The translations under genes were made by a program, and so were the position numbers. Of a DNA stretch of 64,000 nt, positions 45,278 to 53,966 are shown in pieces. Source of the stretch: Streptomyces griseus subsp. griseus (GTDB lineage Bacteria > Actinomycetota > Actinomycetes > Streptomycetales > Streptomycetaceae); NCBI RefSeq assembly GCF_000720255.1, contig NZ_JOJE01000006.1, positions 1 to 64,000 of the forward strand. Reading direction: 5' to 3'. Under the pieces are notes generated by a model. It saw only the letters and a program-made list of their open reading frames with translations. It was not told the DNA's origin and did no database searches. Position 1 is the first letter of the stretch. Each line of letters starts with the position of its first letter.

Positions 45278-45808
45278 ATGCGGTTGACCACGTCACGACG
45301 GACGTTCCGGCGCTTCGGCAGCGCTTTTGCGGGTGGCTTGGCCCTGGCCGCGACCACAGGATGCACCGTTCCCGTCGATGCCGTCGCCGGCATCTCCGTG
45401 ACCGCCGACGGACACCTGCTCGGCGTGATGACCGTCTGCGGACATCACATCGATGGCGCGACCCTCTACGTGGACAGCGCCGACGCCAACAAGCAGGTGG
45501 AGGTCGGTTCGTGGACCGCCGACCGCCCCCTCACGCGGGGTCTCGCCACCTGGACCCTCGATTCTCCTGCTGCCGGCTGGACCACGACCAGATCTCTCGT
45601 TCCGCTCACCGCCAGGACCACCTACGTGCTCTACGGCTGGACCAAGGACAACTCCTGGTCAGCGAGCAGCGTCACCTTCACCCTGGCCGACCGGGACCGG
45701 CTCACCCCGGGAAGGGTTCGCTACGACAGCGTCTCGGAGGACGGCGACGAAGTCGCGATCACCGTCTCCATGGCGGAGTTCAAATCGAGGGCCTGCCAGA
45801 ACACCTGA
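45278..45808 (+). CDS. Putative lipoprotein, unknown function
   Basis: 176 residues, ATG with AGGGGG at 7-nt spacing. The N-terminus RRFGSAFAGGLALAATTGC is a lipoprotein signal with Cys about 29. The mature part is beta-rich (VTADGHLLGVMTVCGHHIDG, then VEVGSWTADRPLTRGLATW). No family was recognised. It is convergent with the MHS transporter gene. Confidence 0.65.
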   Translation: MRLTTSRRTFRRFGSAFAGGLALAATTGCTVPVDAVAGISVTADGHLLGVMTVCGHHIDGATLYVDSADANKQVEVGSWTADRPLTRGLATWTLDSPAAGWTTTRSLVPLTARTTYVLYGWTKDNSWSASSVTFTLADRDRLTPGRVRYDSVSEDGDEVAITVSMAEFKSRACQNT

Positions 45809-45850
45809 CACCATGACGTGCCCTCGCCGACGTCAACTCCCCTCTGGTGC

Positions 45851-47347
45851 TCAGAACTTGGGGCGGGGCGACTGGGCCTCGACCAGTTCCGCGGCCTCTG
45901 CCTCTGTTTCGACGGAGGGCGGGGAGCCGGCCAGGGGCTGGTTGGCGGTTTCCCTCATGCACAGGACGGCGACGACGCCGACCACCGCGGCAGCCGTGGC
46001 GTAGTAGGCGGGCATGAGGGTGGTGTCGAAGACGCTGATCAGAGCGGTGATCACCAGAGGGGTCGTGCCGCCGAAAATCGAAGTGGCGAGGTTGTAGGCG
46101 ACCGAGAGGGAGCCGTAGCGGACGTGGGTGGGGAAGATCGCCGGAAGCGCCGCCGACATCGTGCCGAGCATCGTCACCAGGGAGAGCCCCATCAGCAGCA
46201 GTCCCAGGGTGATGAGGACGACGCTGCCCTGCCGGATGAGAAGGAAGGACGGCACGGACAGGACGAGGAATCCGAGCATCCCCGTCATCAGCAGGGGCTT
46301 GCGTCCGAAGCGGTCCGAGAGCCGCCCGACCTGGGTGATGACGCACATCTGAAGGACCATCACGATGAGCAGGATCAGCAGCCCGTGATTGGTCCCGTAG
46401 CCCAGTTCGTCGGACAGGTACGTCGGCATGTACGAGAGCAGCATGTAGTCGGTGATGTTGTACGCCGCGACGAGCGTGAGGCACACCAGCAGCGGCCGCC
46501 AGTAGCGGGTGAAGATCTTGCCGAGGTCGGCGGCGGCCGAGGTCTCCACGGCGTCGGCGGCCTCGCTCGCCTTGACCTGGCCGCCCTCCAGTTTCTGGAA
46601 GGCGGGCGTCTCGTCCAGCTTGAGCCGCAGGTACAAGCCGACGAAGCCGAGTGGGGCCGCGACCAGGAAGGGGACGCGCCAGCCCCACTGCAGCATCTGG
46701 TCGTCGCTGAGGACGCTGGTGAGGACGACGACGAGGCCGGAGGCCCCGACGTACCCGGTGAGCGTGCCCAGTTCCAGGAAGCTGCCGAAGAAGCCGCGGC
46801 GTTTGTCGGGCGCGTACTCCGCGATGAAGGTCGATGCGCCGCCGTACTCCCCGCCGGTCGAGAAGCCCTGCACCAGCCGGAAGAAGATCAGCAGTACCGG
46901 GGCCCAGAGGCCGATGGTGGCATGCGAGGGTATGAGGCCGATCGCGAAGGTCCCCACCGACATCATGATCATGGTGAGGGCGAGGATGCGCTTGCGGCCG
47001 ACCTTGTCCCCGAGCGGCCCGAAGACCATTCCGCCGAGGGGACGCACCAGGAAGGCCACCGCGAACGTCGCGAAGGAGCTGAGCAGTTGGGCGGTGTCGT
47101 TCCCGGAAGCGAAGAACACCTTCCCGATGGTCGAGGCCAGATAGCTGTAGATGCCGAAGTCGTACCACTCCATCGCGTTGCCCAGAGCGGCAGCCTTGGT
47201 GGCACGCTTGACCGCGGCCTCGTCGGTCACCGTGATGTCGCTGCGACGCAGCTTCGGGTTGCGTCGCTTCTCGATCGCGCGGAACAGTACCCGGTGCCGT
47301 TTCACAGCTGCGGGATCCACCGACTCGTCGTTGTCGGTCGCCGCCAT
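45851..47347 (-). CDS. MHS-family MFS transporter, ProP-like
   Basis: 498 residues, ATG with GAAGGGAA upstream. Twelve membrane segments with the MHS signatures GNAMEWYDFGIYSYLA (segment 1), FGPLGDKVGRKRILALTMI (loop 2-3), RLVQGFSTGGEYGGAS (segment 4) and RLSDRFGRKPLL (loop 8-9). The family includes proline/betaine and dicarboxylate proton symporters. A charged N-terminal extension of about 45 residues precedes the first helix. The substrate is unknown. Confidence 0.9.
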   Translation of the reverse strand: MAATDNDESVDPAAVKRHRVLFRAIEKRRNPKLRRSDITVTDEAAVKRATKAAALGNAMEWYDFGIYSYLASTIGKVFFASGNDTAQLLSSFATFAVAFLVRPLGGMVFGPLGDKVGRKRILALTMIMMSVGTFAIGLIPSHATIGLWAPVLLIFFRLVQGFSTGGEYGGASTFIAEYAPDKRRGFFGSFLELGTLTGYVGASGLVVVLTSVLSDDQMLQWGWRVPFLVAAPLGFVGLYLRLKLDETPAFQKLEGGQVKASEAADAVETSAAADLGKIFTRYWRPLLVCLTLVAAYNITDYMLLSYMPTYLSDELGYGTNHGLLILLIVMVLQMCVITQVGRLSDRFGRKPLLMTGMLGFLVLSVPSFLLIRQGSVVLITLGLLLMGLSLVTMLGTMSAALPAIFPTHVRYGSLSVAYNLATSIFGGTTPLVITALISVFDTTLMPAYYATAAAVVGVVAVLCMRETANQPLAGSPPSVETEAEAAELVEAQSPRPKF

Positions 47348-47410
47348 TACGTCGTTCCCTTCGCCGATCGTCTTCCCCAACAACGCCTGCACAGTTCTCG
47401 CGCGCTCAAA

Positions 47411-47422
47411 CGAACGCGTTCG
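47411..47422. promoter_or_regulatory. Palindrome upstream of the MHS transporter gene
   Basis: CGAACGCGTTCG, a perfect 12-bp palindrome 64 bp upstream of the transporter start. It may be a repressor site. Confidence 0.4.
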
Positions 47423-47605
47423 CTCAGAGGAACGACCTGCACGCCTGCGCGAAGGAGGTGCGGGTGCGTGGTGTCCGGCGGCCGGCGGCCGGCGGTGGGG
47501 AGGAGGGCAGAGCCCAACCGCCGGTGGGACCCCCAGCAACGGGGTGAGGAGTGCTGCCTCGTCGACGACCAAGAGTCGGCAGTGGGAAGCCGCGCCGAGG
47601 ACGGC

Positions 47606-47698
47606 TTGCGAAAGCTCGTGCACTACATCGGCGTCTCGCTCGACGGCCGCATCGCCGGCCCCGGCGGCGAGTTCGACTTCTCTCCGCAGGACAGGTGA
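47606..47698 (+). pseudogene. N-terminal fragment of a dihydrofolate-reductase-like (RibD-C) gene
   Basis: Thirty codons read LRKLVHYIGVSLDGRIAGPG, then GEFDF, the typical start of DfrA/RibD_C-like reductases in actinomycetes. After GEFDF the match stops and a TGA follows. The sequence then passes directly into an antisense folE fragment, so this is one side of a recombination junction. Confidence 0.7.
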
Positions 47699-48110
47699 GA
47701 GTGCTGGAACCGGTGGCCTGGACTCCGCGCAGGGTCATGCAGGTGTGTTCGGCTTCGATCACGACCCCGACGCCTTTGGGTTCGAGGTGCGTGTGCAGCC
47801 AGTCGGCGACCTGCTTGGTCAGGCGTTCCTGGACCTGAGGGCGGAAGGCGAAGTGCTCGACGACACGGGCCAGTTTGGACAGGTCGAGGATGCGGTTGCC
47901 GGGCAGGTAGCCGACGTGTGCCGTGCCGATGACGGGCAGCATGTGGTGCTCGCAGACCGATCGGACCGGGATCCTGCGTGCCAGCACCAGCTCGTCGTAG
48001 CCCTCGTCGTTGGGGAACGTCGTCAGGTCGAAGGGGCGCGGGCTGAACAGTTCGGCATAGGCGCGGGCCATGCGGCCGGGGGTGCCGTGCAGGCTCTCGG
48101 GGTCGGTGGC
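47694..48110 (-). pseudogene. folE: GTP cyclohydrolase I (folE) fragment, both ends missing
   Basis: The minus strand encodes the catalytic core: [74 protein letters not shown] and HTCMTLRGVQATGSSTLT. The zinc ligands (Cys-Glu-His-His and HTCM) are present. The N-terminal helices and the last 15-20 residues are replaced by unrelated sequence at both junctions. No start codon or ribosome site is in place. It is unlikely to be functional as it stands. Confidence 0.75.
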
Positions 48111-48627
48111 CTCCTTCTTCGTCAGCCGGGTGGACACCGAGGTCGACAGCCGACTGGACAAGATCGGCACACCTGAAGCACGGGAGCTGCGCGGGCGGGC
48201 CGCGATCGCCAACGCCCGCCTGGCATACCTGCACTTCGAGGAGGCACGGTCGTCGCAGCGATGGAGGGCCCTGGCTGCGGCCGGGATGCGCCCGCAACGC
48301 CCGTTGTGGGCATCCACCGGTGTGAAGGACCCCGCCTACGACGACACCCGCTACGTCGATGAACTGGTGGCGCCAGGGGTGGTCAACACCATGCCGGAAC
48401 AGACCCTGCGGGCGACGGCGGACCACGGCCGCATCCAGGGCGACACCATCCATGGCACGTATGCGGAAGCCCGGCGGGTACTTGATGACCTGGAGGCTGT
48501 CGGGGTGTCCTACGACGACGTGGTGCGTGTGCTGGAGGAGGAGGGCGTAGCCAAGTTCACGGCCTCCGGCAACGAGCTGTTCGAGCAACTGGATGCCGAA
48601 CTGCGGGCCAAGCGCTCCGCCGCCTGA
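48106..48627 (+). pseudogene. tal: Transaldolase, C-terminal half only
   Basis: The frame encodes [20 protein letters not shown], then [37 protein letters not shown] and the end [17 protein letters not shown]. This is about 170 of the roughly 370 residues of actinobacterial transaldolase. The N-terminal half with the Schiff-base lysine is missing. The 5' end abuts the antisense folE fragment. Confidence 0.8.
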
Positions 48628-48721
48628 CGGAGCCGGCCGCCGGCCGCCTGCCGCCGGCCGGACGATCCGTGGGGGACCCGCCTCCCGCGACCGTCGATCG
48701 GCGGACACACCGCGCGAGACA

Positions 48722-48925
48722 CCCGGCAGGAGCCTGAGGTCGGCCGGATCTCGAAGGGGCCGAATTCGGCGAAGACGAAACCCGGTCGGGTAAGTGCTCC
48801 ATTACGTGCTCGATGCGGTCGAGCTTGGCGTCGCGCTCGGGGTCGGGGGATTCCTTCCAGGTCTCGCCGTGCTGGAAGGTGATGCTACGGATGACGCGTC
48901 CGTGCCGGGATCCGTCGGCGGACGC
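48722..48925 (-). pseudogene. IS630-type transposase fragment, frameshifted
   Basis: The minus strand reads VIRSITFQHGETWKESPDPE, then RDAKLDRIEHVMEHLPDRV in one frame and FVFAEFGPFEIRPTSGS in the next. The order WKESPDPE ... EFGPxxIRP matches the start of the DDE domain in IS630-family transposases. A frameshift lies near 48785, and the rest of the gene is absent. Confidence 0.6.
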
Positions 48926-49010
48926 GAGCGCGGTGGCTGAGCCCGTCCAGGTACGCAGAGTCACCGATCACCTGGCCACAACGACGCCAGTGCTGTGACC
49001 GCTCGTGCTG

Positions 49011-49391
49011 TTACAAAACGGGCGAGGGGCGGTTGGCTCCGTCCGCAGTGAGGGCCGGCTGGCGGTCTGCCTGCTGGAGTTCGGCAAGCAACTCGTTTTG
49101 GCCGGCGATCAGTTCGGTCAAGATGCGGCGGGCCGCGCGCAGGAGTTCGGCCACGTCACCGCCGGCAAGTGCGTAGCTGACGGTCGAGCCCTCCCGGATG
49201 GAGACCACGATGCCCGAGCGGCGCAGTACGGCCAGTTGCTGGGAGAGGCTGGACGGTTCGATCTCGATCTCGCTGAGCAGGTCGCGTACCGGGACGGGGC
49301 CGTTCTGCAGCAGTTCCAGGACCCGGATGCGTACCGGGTGACCGAGCATGCGGAAGAACTCGGCCTTGGCCTGGTAGAGGGGGACCTGCAT
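49011..49391 (-). CDS. ArsR-family regulator (paralogue 1)
   Basis: 126 residues from the ATG at 49391; the same frame is open further upstream but resembles nothing there. The winged helix reads YQAKAEFFRMLGHPVRIRVL, then PSSLSQQLAVLRRSGIVVSI and REGSTVSYALAG. No metal-binding cysteines of the ArsR/SmtB type are present. It is about 80% identical over its core to the ArsR at 50535 and similar to that at 53967. A TTG-N10-CAA palindrome lies 140 bp upstream. No target gene follows it. Confidence 0.87.
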   Translation of the reverse strand: MQVPLYQAKAEFFRMLGHPVRIRVLELLQNGPVPVRDLLSEIEIEPSSLSQQLAVLRRSGIVVSIREGSTVSYALAGGDVAELLRAARRILTELIAGQNELLAELQQADRQPALTADGANRPSPVL

Positions 49392-49530
49392 GTGAATCGC
49401 TCCCTGCCGCGTGAGGGCTGTGTCGGGGCACGGCGGCCTTCTGCGTGCCACCGCAGGCGGTGCTGCGAACCGATCCTCGTGGATCCGGCCCCGCACACCC
49501 ATGGGATTGCTCTGATCTGGATGTGCCCAG

Positions 49531-49546
49531 TTGAAGAAATCTTCAA
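49531..49546. promoter_or_regulatory. Palindrome upstream of ArsR paralogue 1
   Basis: TTGAAGAAATCTTCAA: 7-bp arms around a central AA, in the gap between the roadblock gene and arsR. It has the same TTG-N10-CAA frame as the sites before the other two ArsR genes. Confidence 0.65.
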
Positions 49547-49582
49547 GTGGTGGGCGTGCGGGGCCATGGAGCACGCGGCTTG

Positions 49583-49957
49583 CTACACGTCCAGTCCCGC
49601 CTCGACCCGCTTGAGCTGGTGGCGGGCCATGGCCAGGTTCGATGTCCTCCTGTCGAGCACGAGGTAGAGGAACAAGCCGTTGCCACCACGGCCCTTGAGC
49701 GGCCGGAGGAGGTGGTACTGGCTGCCGAGCGTGATCAGCATGTCCTCGATTTCGCCTTTGAGCCCGAGGTGTTCCATGGTCCTGGCCTTGGCGCGGATCA
49801 CGTCCGTGTTGCCAGCCGCCGCAACAGTCAGGTCGAGGTCCTTGCCGCCCCCCAGAGTGCCCAGCGCCATACCGCTGGTGTAGTCGACCAGGGCAGTCCC
49901 CAACGTTCCCTCGATCGACGTCATGATCTCCTTCAGGGAGACCTCCACATTGCTCAT
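49583..49957 (-). CDS. Roadblock/LC7-domain protein
   Basis: 124 residues from the ATG at 49957 with GGAGGAG at 7-nt spacing. The domain spans the whole protein: LKEIMTSIEGTLGTALVDYT, then GKDLDLTVAAAGNTDVIRAK and LRPLKGRGGNGLFLYLVLDR. Roadblock proteins in Streptomyces often act with small GTPases in conservons, but no GTPase, kinase or DUF742 gene lies nearby. It is encoded upstream of arsR paralogue 1 in the same direction. Confidence 0.82.
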   Translation of the reverse strand: MSNVEVSLKEIMTSIEGTLGTALVDYTSGMALGTLGGGKDLDLTVAAAGNTDVIRAKARTMEHLGLKGEIEDMLITLGSQYHLLRPLKGRGGNGLFLYLVLDRRTSNLAMARHQLKRVEAGLDV

Positions 49958-50083
49958 CCAGCATCTCCTCCTGGGATCTCTGCGCGGCTCGGGCATCGCC
50001 CTCCCCGCCGGTGCCCAGGACCCTATGCAGTGCCTGTGCCGGGCAGTCCTGTTGTTCCGGTACTGGATGAGGGAGCGAAAAAG

Positions 50084-50293
50084 ATGTCGGATGATGCGCT
50101 GTCTGTGACCGCTCGTGTTCGGCGGGGACTGACCGGTCGCAGAAGGGAGCGGCGGGCAGCGCGGGCCCGGATCGCCGCTGTGGCGGTCGCCACGGCGCTG
50201 TGCCGGGTGCGGAGACAGCCCGGCCCTTGGTGGTCAGGCGTCTTCGGGACGCGCCGGTCCGGGGCTGAGGACGGTTGCCAGGGTCTGGGGTGA
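50084..50293 (+). CDS. Possible small basic protein
   Basis: About 69 residues, ATG with GGGAG at 8-nt spacing. The sequence is Arg-rich at first (RVRRGLTGRRRERRAARARI) with a short hydrophobic patch. No family was recognised. It lies in the 577-bp gap between the roadblock gene and arsR paralogue 2; the rest of that gap holds only the palindrome at 50419. Confidence 0.3.
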   Translation: MSDDALSVTARVRRGLTGRRRERRAARARIAAVAVATALCRVRRQPGPWWSGVFGTRRSGAEDGCQGLG

Positions 50294-50418
50294 GTCCGGG
50301 TCCGTGCGGCGGCGGTGAGCTGGGCCGACAGGGCATGGAGCGGGTGCGGGTGCGGGTGCGGGTGCCGGTTGGTCGCGTGGAGCGGTGGCGCATCGCGCTG
50401 GTCGACGCAAGGATGATG

Positions 50419-50438
50419 AATTGCAAAATTTTGCAATT
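50419..50438. promoter_or_regulatory. Perfect AT-rich palindrome upstream of ArsR paralogue 2
   Basis: The core TTGCAAAATTTTGCAA (50421-50436) is a perfect palindrome and extends to 20 bp. It lies about 97 bp before the ArsR start. Such an AT-rich site is exceptional in this genome and is the best operator candidate for the ArsR-SulP operon. Confidence 0.75.
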
Positions 50439-50534
50439 GGTTAGATGCTGGGTTCGTTGTGTCCGCAGATAGGTGAGGGCACGGCGCCTTTTGTGTCTGC
50501 ACCGCTGGGGGCGCTGGTGGGAAGTCGAGGGGCT

Positions 50535-50876
50535 GTGTCTGTTCCGCTGTACCAGGCCAAGGCCGAGTTCTTCCGGATGCTGGGACATCCCGTGCGGATC
50601 AGGGTGCTGGAGCTGCTGCAGGACGGGCCGACGCCGGTACGTGATCTGCTGGCGGCGGTTGAGGTGGAACCCTCCAGCCTGTCGCAGCAGCTGGCCGTGC
50701 TGCGCCGCTCGGGCATCGTCAACTCCCAGCGCGAAGGCCCGACAGTGGTGTACGCGCTGGCGAGCCGGGACGTCGCCGACCTGCTGGCGGCCGCGCGCCG
50801 GATCCTGACCGAGTTGCTGGCCGGGCAGAACGAACTGCTGGCACAGCTGCGGGACGCCGAGGTCACCGCGCGATGA
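50535..50876 (+). CDS. ArsR-family regulator (paralogue 2) of the SulP operon
   Basis: 113 residues from a GTG with GAGGGG upstream. Helix-turn-helix: FFRMLGHPVRIRVLELLQDG, then PSSLSQQLAVLRRSGIVNSQ. Its stop overlaps the SulP start (ATGA), so regulator and transporter are co-translated. No cysteine pair for metal sensing. ArsR genes next to SulP transporter genes are a repeated arrangement in Streptomyces; the signal is not established. Confidence 0.9.
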   Translation: MSVPLYQAKAEFFRMLGHPVRIRVLELLQDGPTPVRDLLAAVEVEPSSLSQQLAVLRRSGIVNSQREGPTVVYALASRDVADLLAAARRILTELLAGQNELLAQLRDAEVTAR

Positions 50877-52606
50877 GGAGATCACTTGGCCGGGTCGGGC
50901 CCCGGCTCGCCGCGCTGCTGCCCGGCCGTTCCGATCTGGCGGAGATGTGCCGGGATCCGCGCCGGGACCTGCTGGCCGGTCTCGCAGTGGCGATCGTGGC
51001 GCTGCCGCTCGCGCTCGGTTTCGGTGTCTCCTCCGGTCTCGGCGCGGCGGCGGGGCTGGCGACCGCGGTGGTCGCGGGGGCGCTGGCCGCGGTGTTCGGC
51101 GGGTCGAATCTCCAGGTGTCGGGACCGACGGGCGCGATGACGGTGGTGCTGGTGCCGATCGTCGCGGAGCACGGCCCGTCCGGCGTGCTGGCCGTCGGTC
51201 TGATGGCTGGTTTCATACTCGTCGCGCTGGCGGCGCTGCGGGCCGGGAAGTACATGCAGTACGTCCCCGCACCGGTGGTGGAGGGGTTCACCCTCGGCAT
51301 CGCCTGTGTGATCGGGCTGCAGCAGATCCCCAACGCCCTGGGGGTACCCAAGCCCGAGGGCGACCGAGTGCTGGTCGTCACCTGGCACGCGGCGCAGGAG
51401 TTCGCGGAGAGCCCGAACTGGACTGCCGTCGCCCTCGCCCTGGCGGTCGCCGTCGTCATGCTGACAGGCGCCCGCTGGCGGCCCACGATCCCCTTCTCCA
51501 TCCTCGCGGTGATCGCGGCCACGGTTGTGGCACAACTCGCCGATCTCGACGCGGCGAAGCCGATCGGCGACCTCCCGTCCGGCCTGCCCGCCCCCTCGCT
51601 CGCTTTCCTCGACCCCGGCGCCCTCGGTTCGCTGCTTGCCCCGGCGGTGGCGGTGGCGGCGCTGGCCGCGCTGGAGTCGTTGCTGTCGGCCTCGGTCGCC
51701 GACGGCATGACGGTCGGACAGAAGCACGACCCGGACCGTGAGCTGTTCGGCCAGGGCCTGGCCAATGTCGCCGCCCCGCTCTTCGGCGGCGTGCCGGCGA
51801 CCGGCGCGATCGCACGGACCGCGGTCAACGTCCGTACGGGCGCGAGTTCCCGACTCTCCTCCCTCACCCACGCCGCGGTCCTCGCGGTGATCGTCTTCGC
51901 GGCCGCGCCCCTGGTCTCCAGGATTCCGCTGGCCGCGCTGGCGGGTGTGCTGCTGGCCACCGCGATCCGCATGGTCGAGGTCGGCTCGCTCATGGCGATG
52001 GCGAAGGCGACCCGTTCCGACGCGCTGATTCTGGTGCTGACCGCCGTGGCCACGCTCGCCCTCGACCTCGTCTACGCGGTGATCATCGGCCTGGTGGTCG
52101 CCGGAGCCCTCGCGCTGCGAGCTGTCGCCCGGCAGGCCCGCCTCGACCAGGTGCCGCTCGACCAGGGGGACCACAGCGCCGAGGAACACGCGCTGCTGGC
52201 CGAGCACATCGTGGCCTACCGCCTCGACGGGCCGCTGTTCTTCGCCGCCGCGCACCGCTTCCTGCTGGAGCTGGCCGAGACCGCCGACGTGCGCGTGGTC
52301 ATCCTGCGCATGTCCCGGGTGACGACCATCGATGCCACCGGCGCCCTGGTCCTGAAGGACGCGGTGGAGAAGCTGAACCGGCGCGGCACCGTGGTGCTGG
52401 CGTCCGGGATCCGCCCCGAGCAACGCCAGGTCCTTGATTCGGTCGGCGCGTTGGAGCTGCTGCGTCTGAAAGGAGGCGAGTACGCCACCACCCCCGAGGC
52501 GATCCAAGGTGCGCGCGCCCACCTGGAGCGCGTCGGTCTGATGCCGCCCCTGCCCGCCCAGAAGCCCCGGCCCGTGAGCGAGAAAGCAGAGGAATCCGTT
52601 GGATGA
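50873..52606 (+). CDS. SulP-family anion transporter with STAS domain
   Basis: 577 residues. The membrane part (about 30-410) has SulP motifs: LAVAIVALPLALGFGVSSGL, NLQVSGPTGAMTVVL and GGVPATGAIARTAVNVRTGA. A C-terminal STAS domain (about 435-550) shows YRLDGPLFFAAAHRF and SRVTTIDATGALVLKD. Family members carry sulfate, bicarbonate or dicarboxylates; the cargo here is unknown. It is co-translated with arsR upstream and overlaps the next small gene (ATGA). Confidence 0.92.
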   Translation: MRRSLGRVGPRLAALLPGRSDLAEMCRDPRRDLLAGLAVAIVALPLALGFGVSSGLGAAAGLATAVVAGALAAVFGGSNLQVSGPTGAMTVVLVPIVAEHGPSGVLAVGLMAGFILVALAALRAGKYMQYVPAPVVEGFTLGIACVIGLQQIPNALGVPKPEGDRVLVVTWHAAQEFAESPNWTAVALALAVAVVMLTGARWRPTIPFSILAVIAATVVAQLADLDAAKPIGDLPSGLPAPSLAFLDPGALGSLLAPAVAVAALAALESLLSASVADGMTVGQKHDPDRELFGQGLANVAAPLFGGVPATGAIARTAVNVRTGASSRLSSLTHAAVLAVIVFAAAPLVSRIPLAALAGVLLATAIRMVEVGSLMAMAKATRSDALILVLTAVATLALDLVYAVIIGLVVAGALALRAVARQARLDQVPLDQGDHSAEEHALLAEHIVAYRLDGPLFFAAAHRFLLELAETADVRVVILRMSRVTTIDATGALVLKDAVEKLNRRGTVVLASGIRPEQRQVLDSVGALELLRLKGGEYATTPEAIQGARAHLERVGLMPPLPAQKPRPVSEKAEESVG

Positions 52607-52869
52607 GCACTCCGCCCGCACCCCTGCGCATGGTCGAGGCCCCCGGACCGGAAGCCCTGTGGCTGCTGGACGGCGGCTCGCTGGGAAGGCTGGTGTACAT
52701 GCAGCGTGACCAGGCGGTACTCCGGCCCGGTCGGCACACGTGGGAGGGCATGGGAGGCGCCCCCAACCGGCGCACCCTCGCCGACTGGATCCATGGCCCC
52801 TACGACACCCTGCTGCGTCTGCACCCCACGACCTTGGCCGGGTTCCGCCTGACGCGCGGGGACGCATGA
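52603..52869 (+). CDS. Small protein resembling the start of PPOX-fold proteins
   Basis: 88 residues, start overlapping the SulP stop (ATGA) and stop overlapping the next start. The segment ALWLLDGGSLGRLVYMQRDQ recalls the first strands of pyridoxamine-oxidase-like proteins, which then end early; the rest (TLADWIHGPYDTLLRLHPTT) was not recognised. The tight coupling on both sides argues that it is expressed. Confidence 0.6.
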   Translation: MSTPPAPLRMVEAPGPEALWLLDGGSLGRLVYMQRDQAVLRPGRHTWEGMGGAPNRRTLADWIHGPYDTLLRLHPTTLAGFRLTRGDA

Positions 52870-53303
52870 TGAGCACGCAGCTCGAGACACTCCCGCACCG
52901 GCATGTGCTGACCCTGCCCACCACGCCGCCCGCCGTCCGGACGGCCCGGGAGACTGCCGAGCAGGCCCTCGCCGAGTGGGGCATCGACCCGCGCCACCCC
53001 GCCGTCGGACCCGCCCTGCTGATCCTGAGCGAGCTGGTCACCAACAGTGTCCGGCACGCCGCGTTGTTCTCCCCGCAGGTGACCGTCTTCTACGCGGCAG
53101 GCCAGGACTGTCTGGCCTTCGCCGTCCACGACCGCCACCCCTACCAGCCGCCGCTGCTGCACGCTTCAGGCACCGCCGCAGGCACCGGAACGGGTGGTCT
53201 GGGCACCGTCATGGAGCTCACCCTCGGCCTGGGCGGCACCGCGGTCGTCCGCGGGGACGCCGACGGCAAGGGAAAGAGCGTCTGGATCACCCTCCCCCTC
53301 TGA
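52866..53303 (+). CDS. HATPase_c-type ATP-binding protein (anti-sigma kinase-like)
   Basis: 145 residues. N-box ILSELVTNSVRHA (about 58), a G1-like VHDRHPYQPP and a glycine-rich GTGGLGTVMEL, ending KSVWITLPL. This is the single-domain SpoIIAB/RsbW-like kind that is abundant in Streptomyces. The usual targets are anti-sigma antagonists or sigma factors; the STAS domain of the co-encoded SulP is an interesting candidate partner (inference). It is the last gene of the ArsR-SulP chain. Confidence 0.85.
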   Translation: MMSTQLETLPHRHVLTLPTTPPAVRTARETAEQALAEWGIDPRHPAVGPALLILSELVTNSVRHAALFSPQVTVFYAAGQDCLAFAVHDRHPYQPPLLHASGTAAGTGTGGLGTVMELTLGLGGTAVVRGDADGKGKSVWITLPL

Positions 53304-53337
53304 AGCACAGGGTGATTTGGCGAGGAAGTCGACGACC

Positions 53338-53763
53338 ATGACCATCGAGTGGCGCTACACCGTCGAGCAGGACAGGACCTGGGCATCCTCTCCGGTCGTC
53401 GCCGACCTGATCGAACTGCGCAGTTGGTCGGCGGAGCGGCAGTCGGCCATCGGCGAGGCCGCACGCCGCCTCGCCGCAGCGGGCCGCAGCCTTGAGCTGG
53501 CCGCCCCTGCCTGCCGACGGCTCCCTCGTGCCCGACGGGGGCTGCCCCCGTCCATTACCGTCATAGCCTCGTCATGGGGCATGCCGGTACGTCTTTCCAA
53601 GTACCCTTCGCCGGACGGTCGTTGGACGACATCCACTACGGCCTCAGCCAGCAGTGGCGGCCGGCATTGCGGACCTCGCCGCGGCGGGGGCAAGGCACTT
53701 GAGTCAGACGACGCCAGTACCGCGCAGCGGGCCGAGCCTCACGGTCCATCCACGCACCTATGA
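53338..53763 (+). CDS. Unrecognised frame, C-terminal part doubtful
   Basis: An ATG with GAGGAAG upstream opens a 141-residue frame. Residues 1-60 (MTIEWRYTVEQDRTWASSPV, then AERQSAIGEAARRLAAAGRS) look like coding sequence. After that the composition turns Ser/Arg/Gly-rich and unlike its neighbours, so the gene may be truncated or decayed. No family was recognised. Confidence 0.35.
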   Translation: MTIEWRYTVEQDRTWASSPVVADLIELRSWSAERQSAIGEAARRLAAAGRSLELAAPACRRLPRARRGLPPSITVIASSWGMPVRLSKYPSPDGRWTTSTTASASSGGRHCGPRRGGGKALESDDASTAQRAEPHGPSTHL

Positions 53764-53780
53764 ACCATGCACCTATGAAG

Positions 53781-53796
53781 TTGCTAAACTTAGCAA
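53781..53796. promoter_or_regulatory. Palindrome upstream of ArsR paralogue 3
   Basis: TTGCTAAACTTAGCAA: 7-bp arms around a central AC, about 170 bp before the ArsR start. Third member of the TTG-N10-CAA site group. Confidence 0.65.
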
Positions 53797-53966
53797 TCGT
53801 TGAGATCGTCACTGCTGGTTGCGGCGACAGGTGTCGGTTCGGTTCTCACGGGCGGATTCGGAGTGGCCGTCCGCGCACGTGAGGATGGGCCCATGGTGTT
53901 GACGAGTGGGTGGATGCAACGGGCACAGAACTGGCCGGTGCGGTCGTGTACCGGGGAGGCAGCCAG

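Noticed and set aside
45818..47698. A 626-codon plus-strand open frame.
   Set aside because: It is antisense to the MHS transporter; only its last 30 codons match a family and are listed as the DHFR-like fragment.
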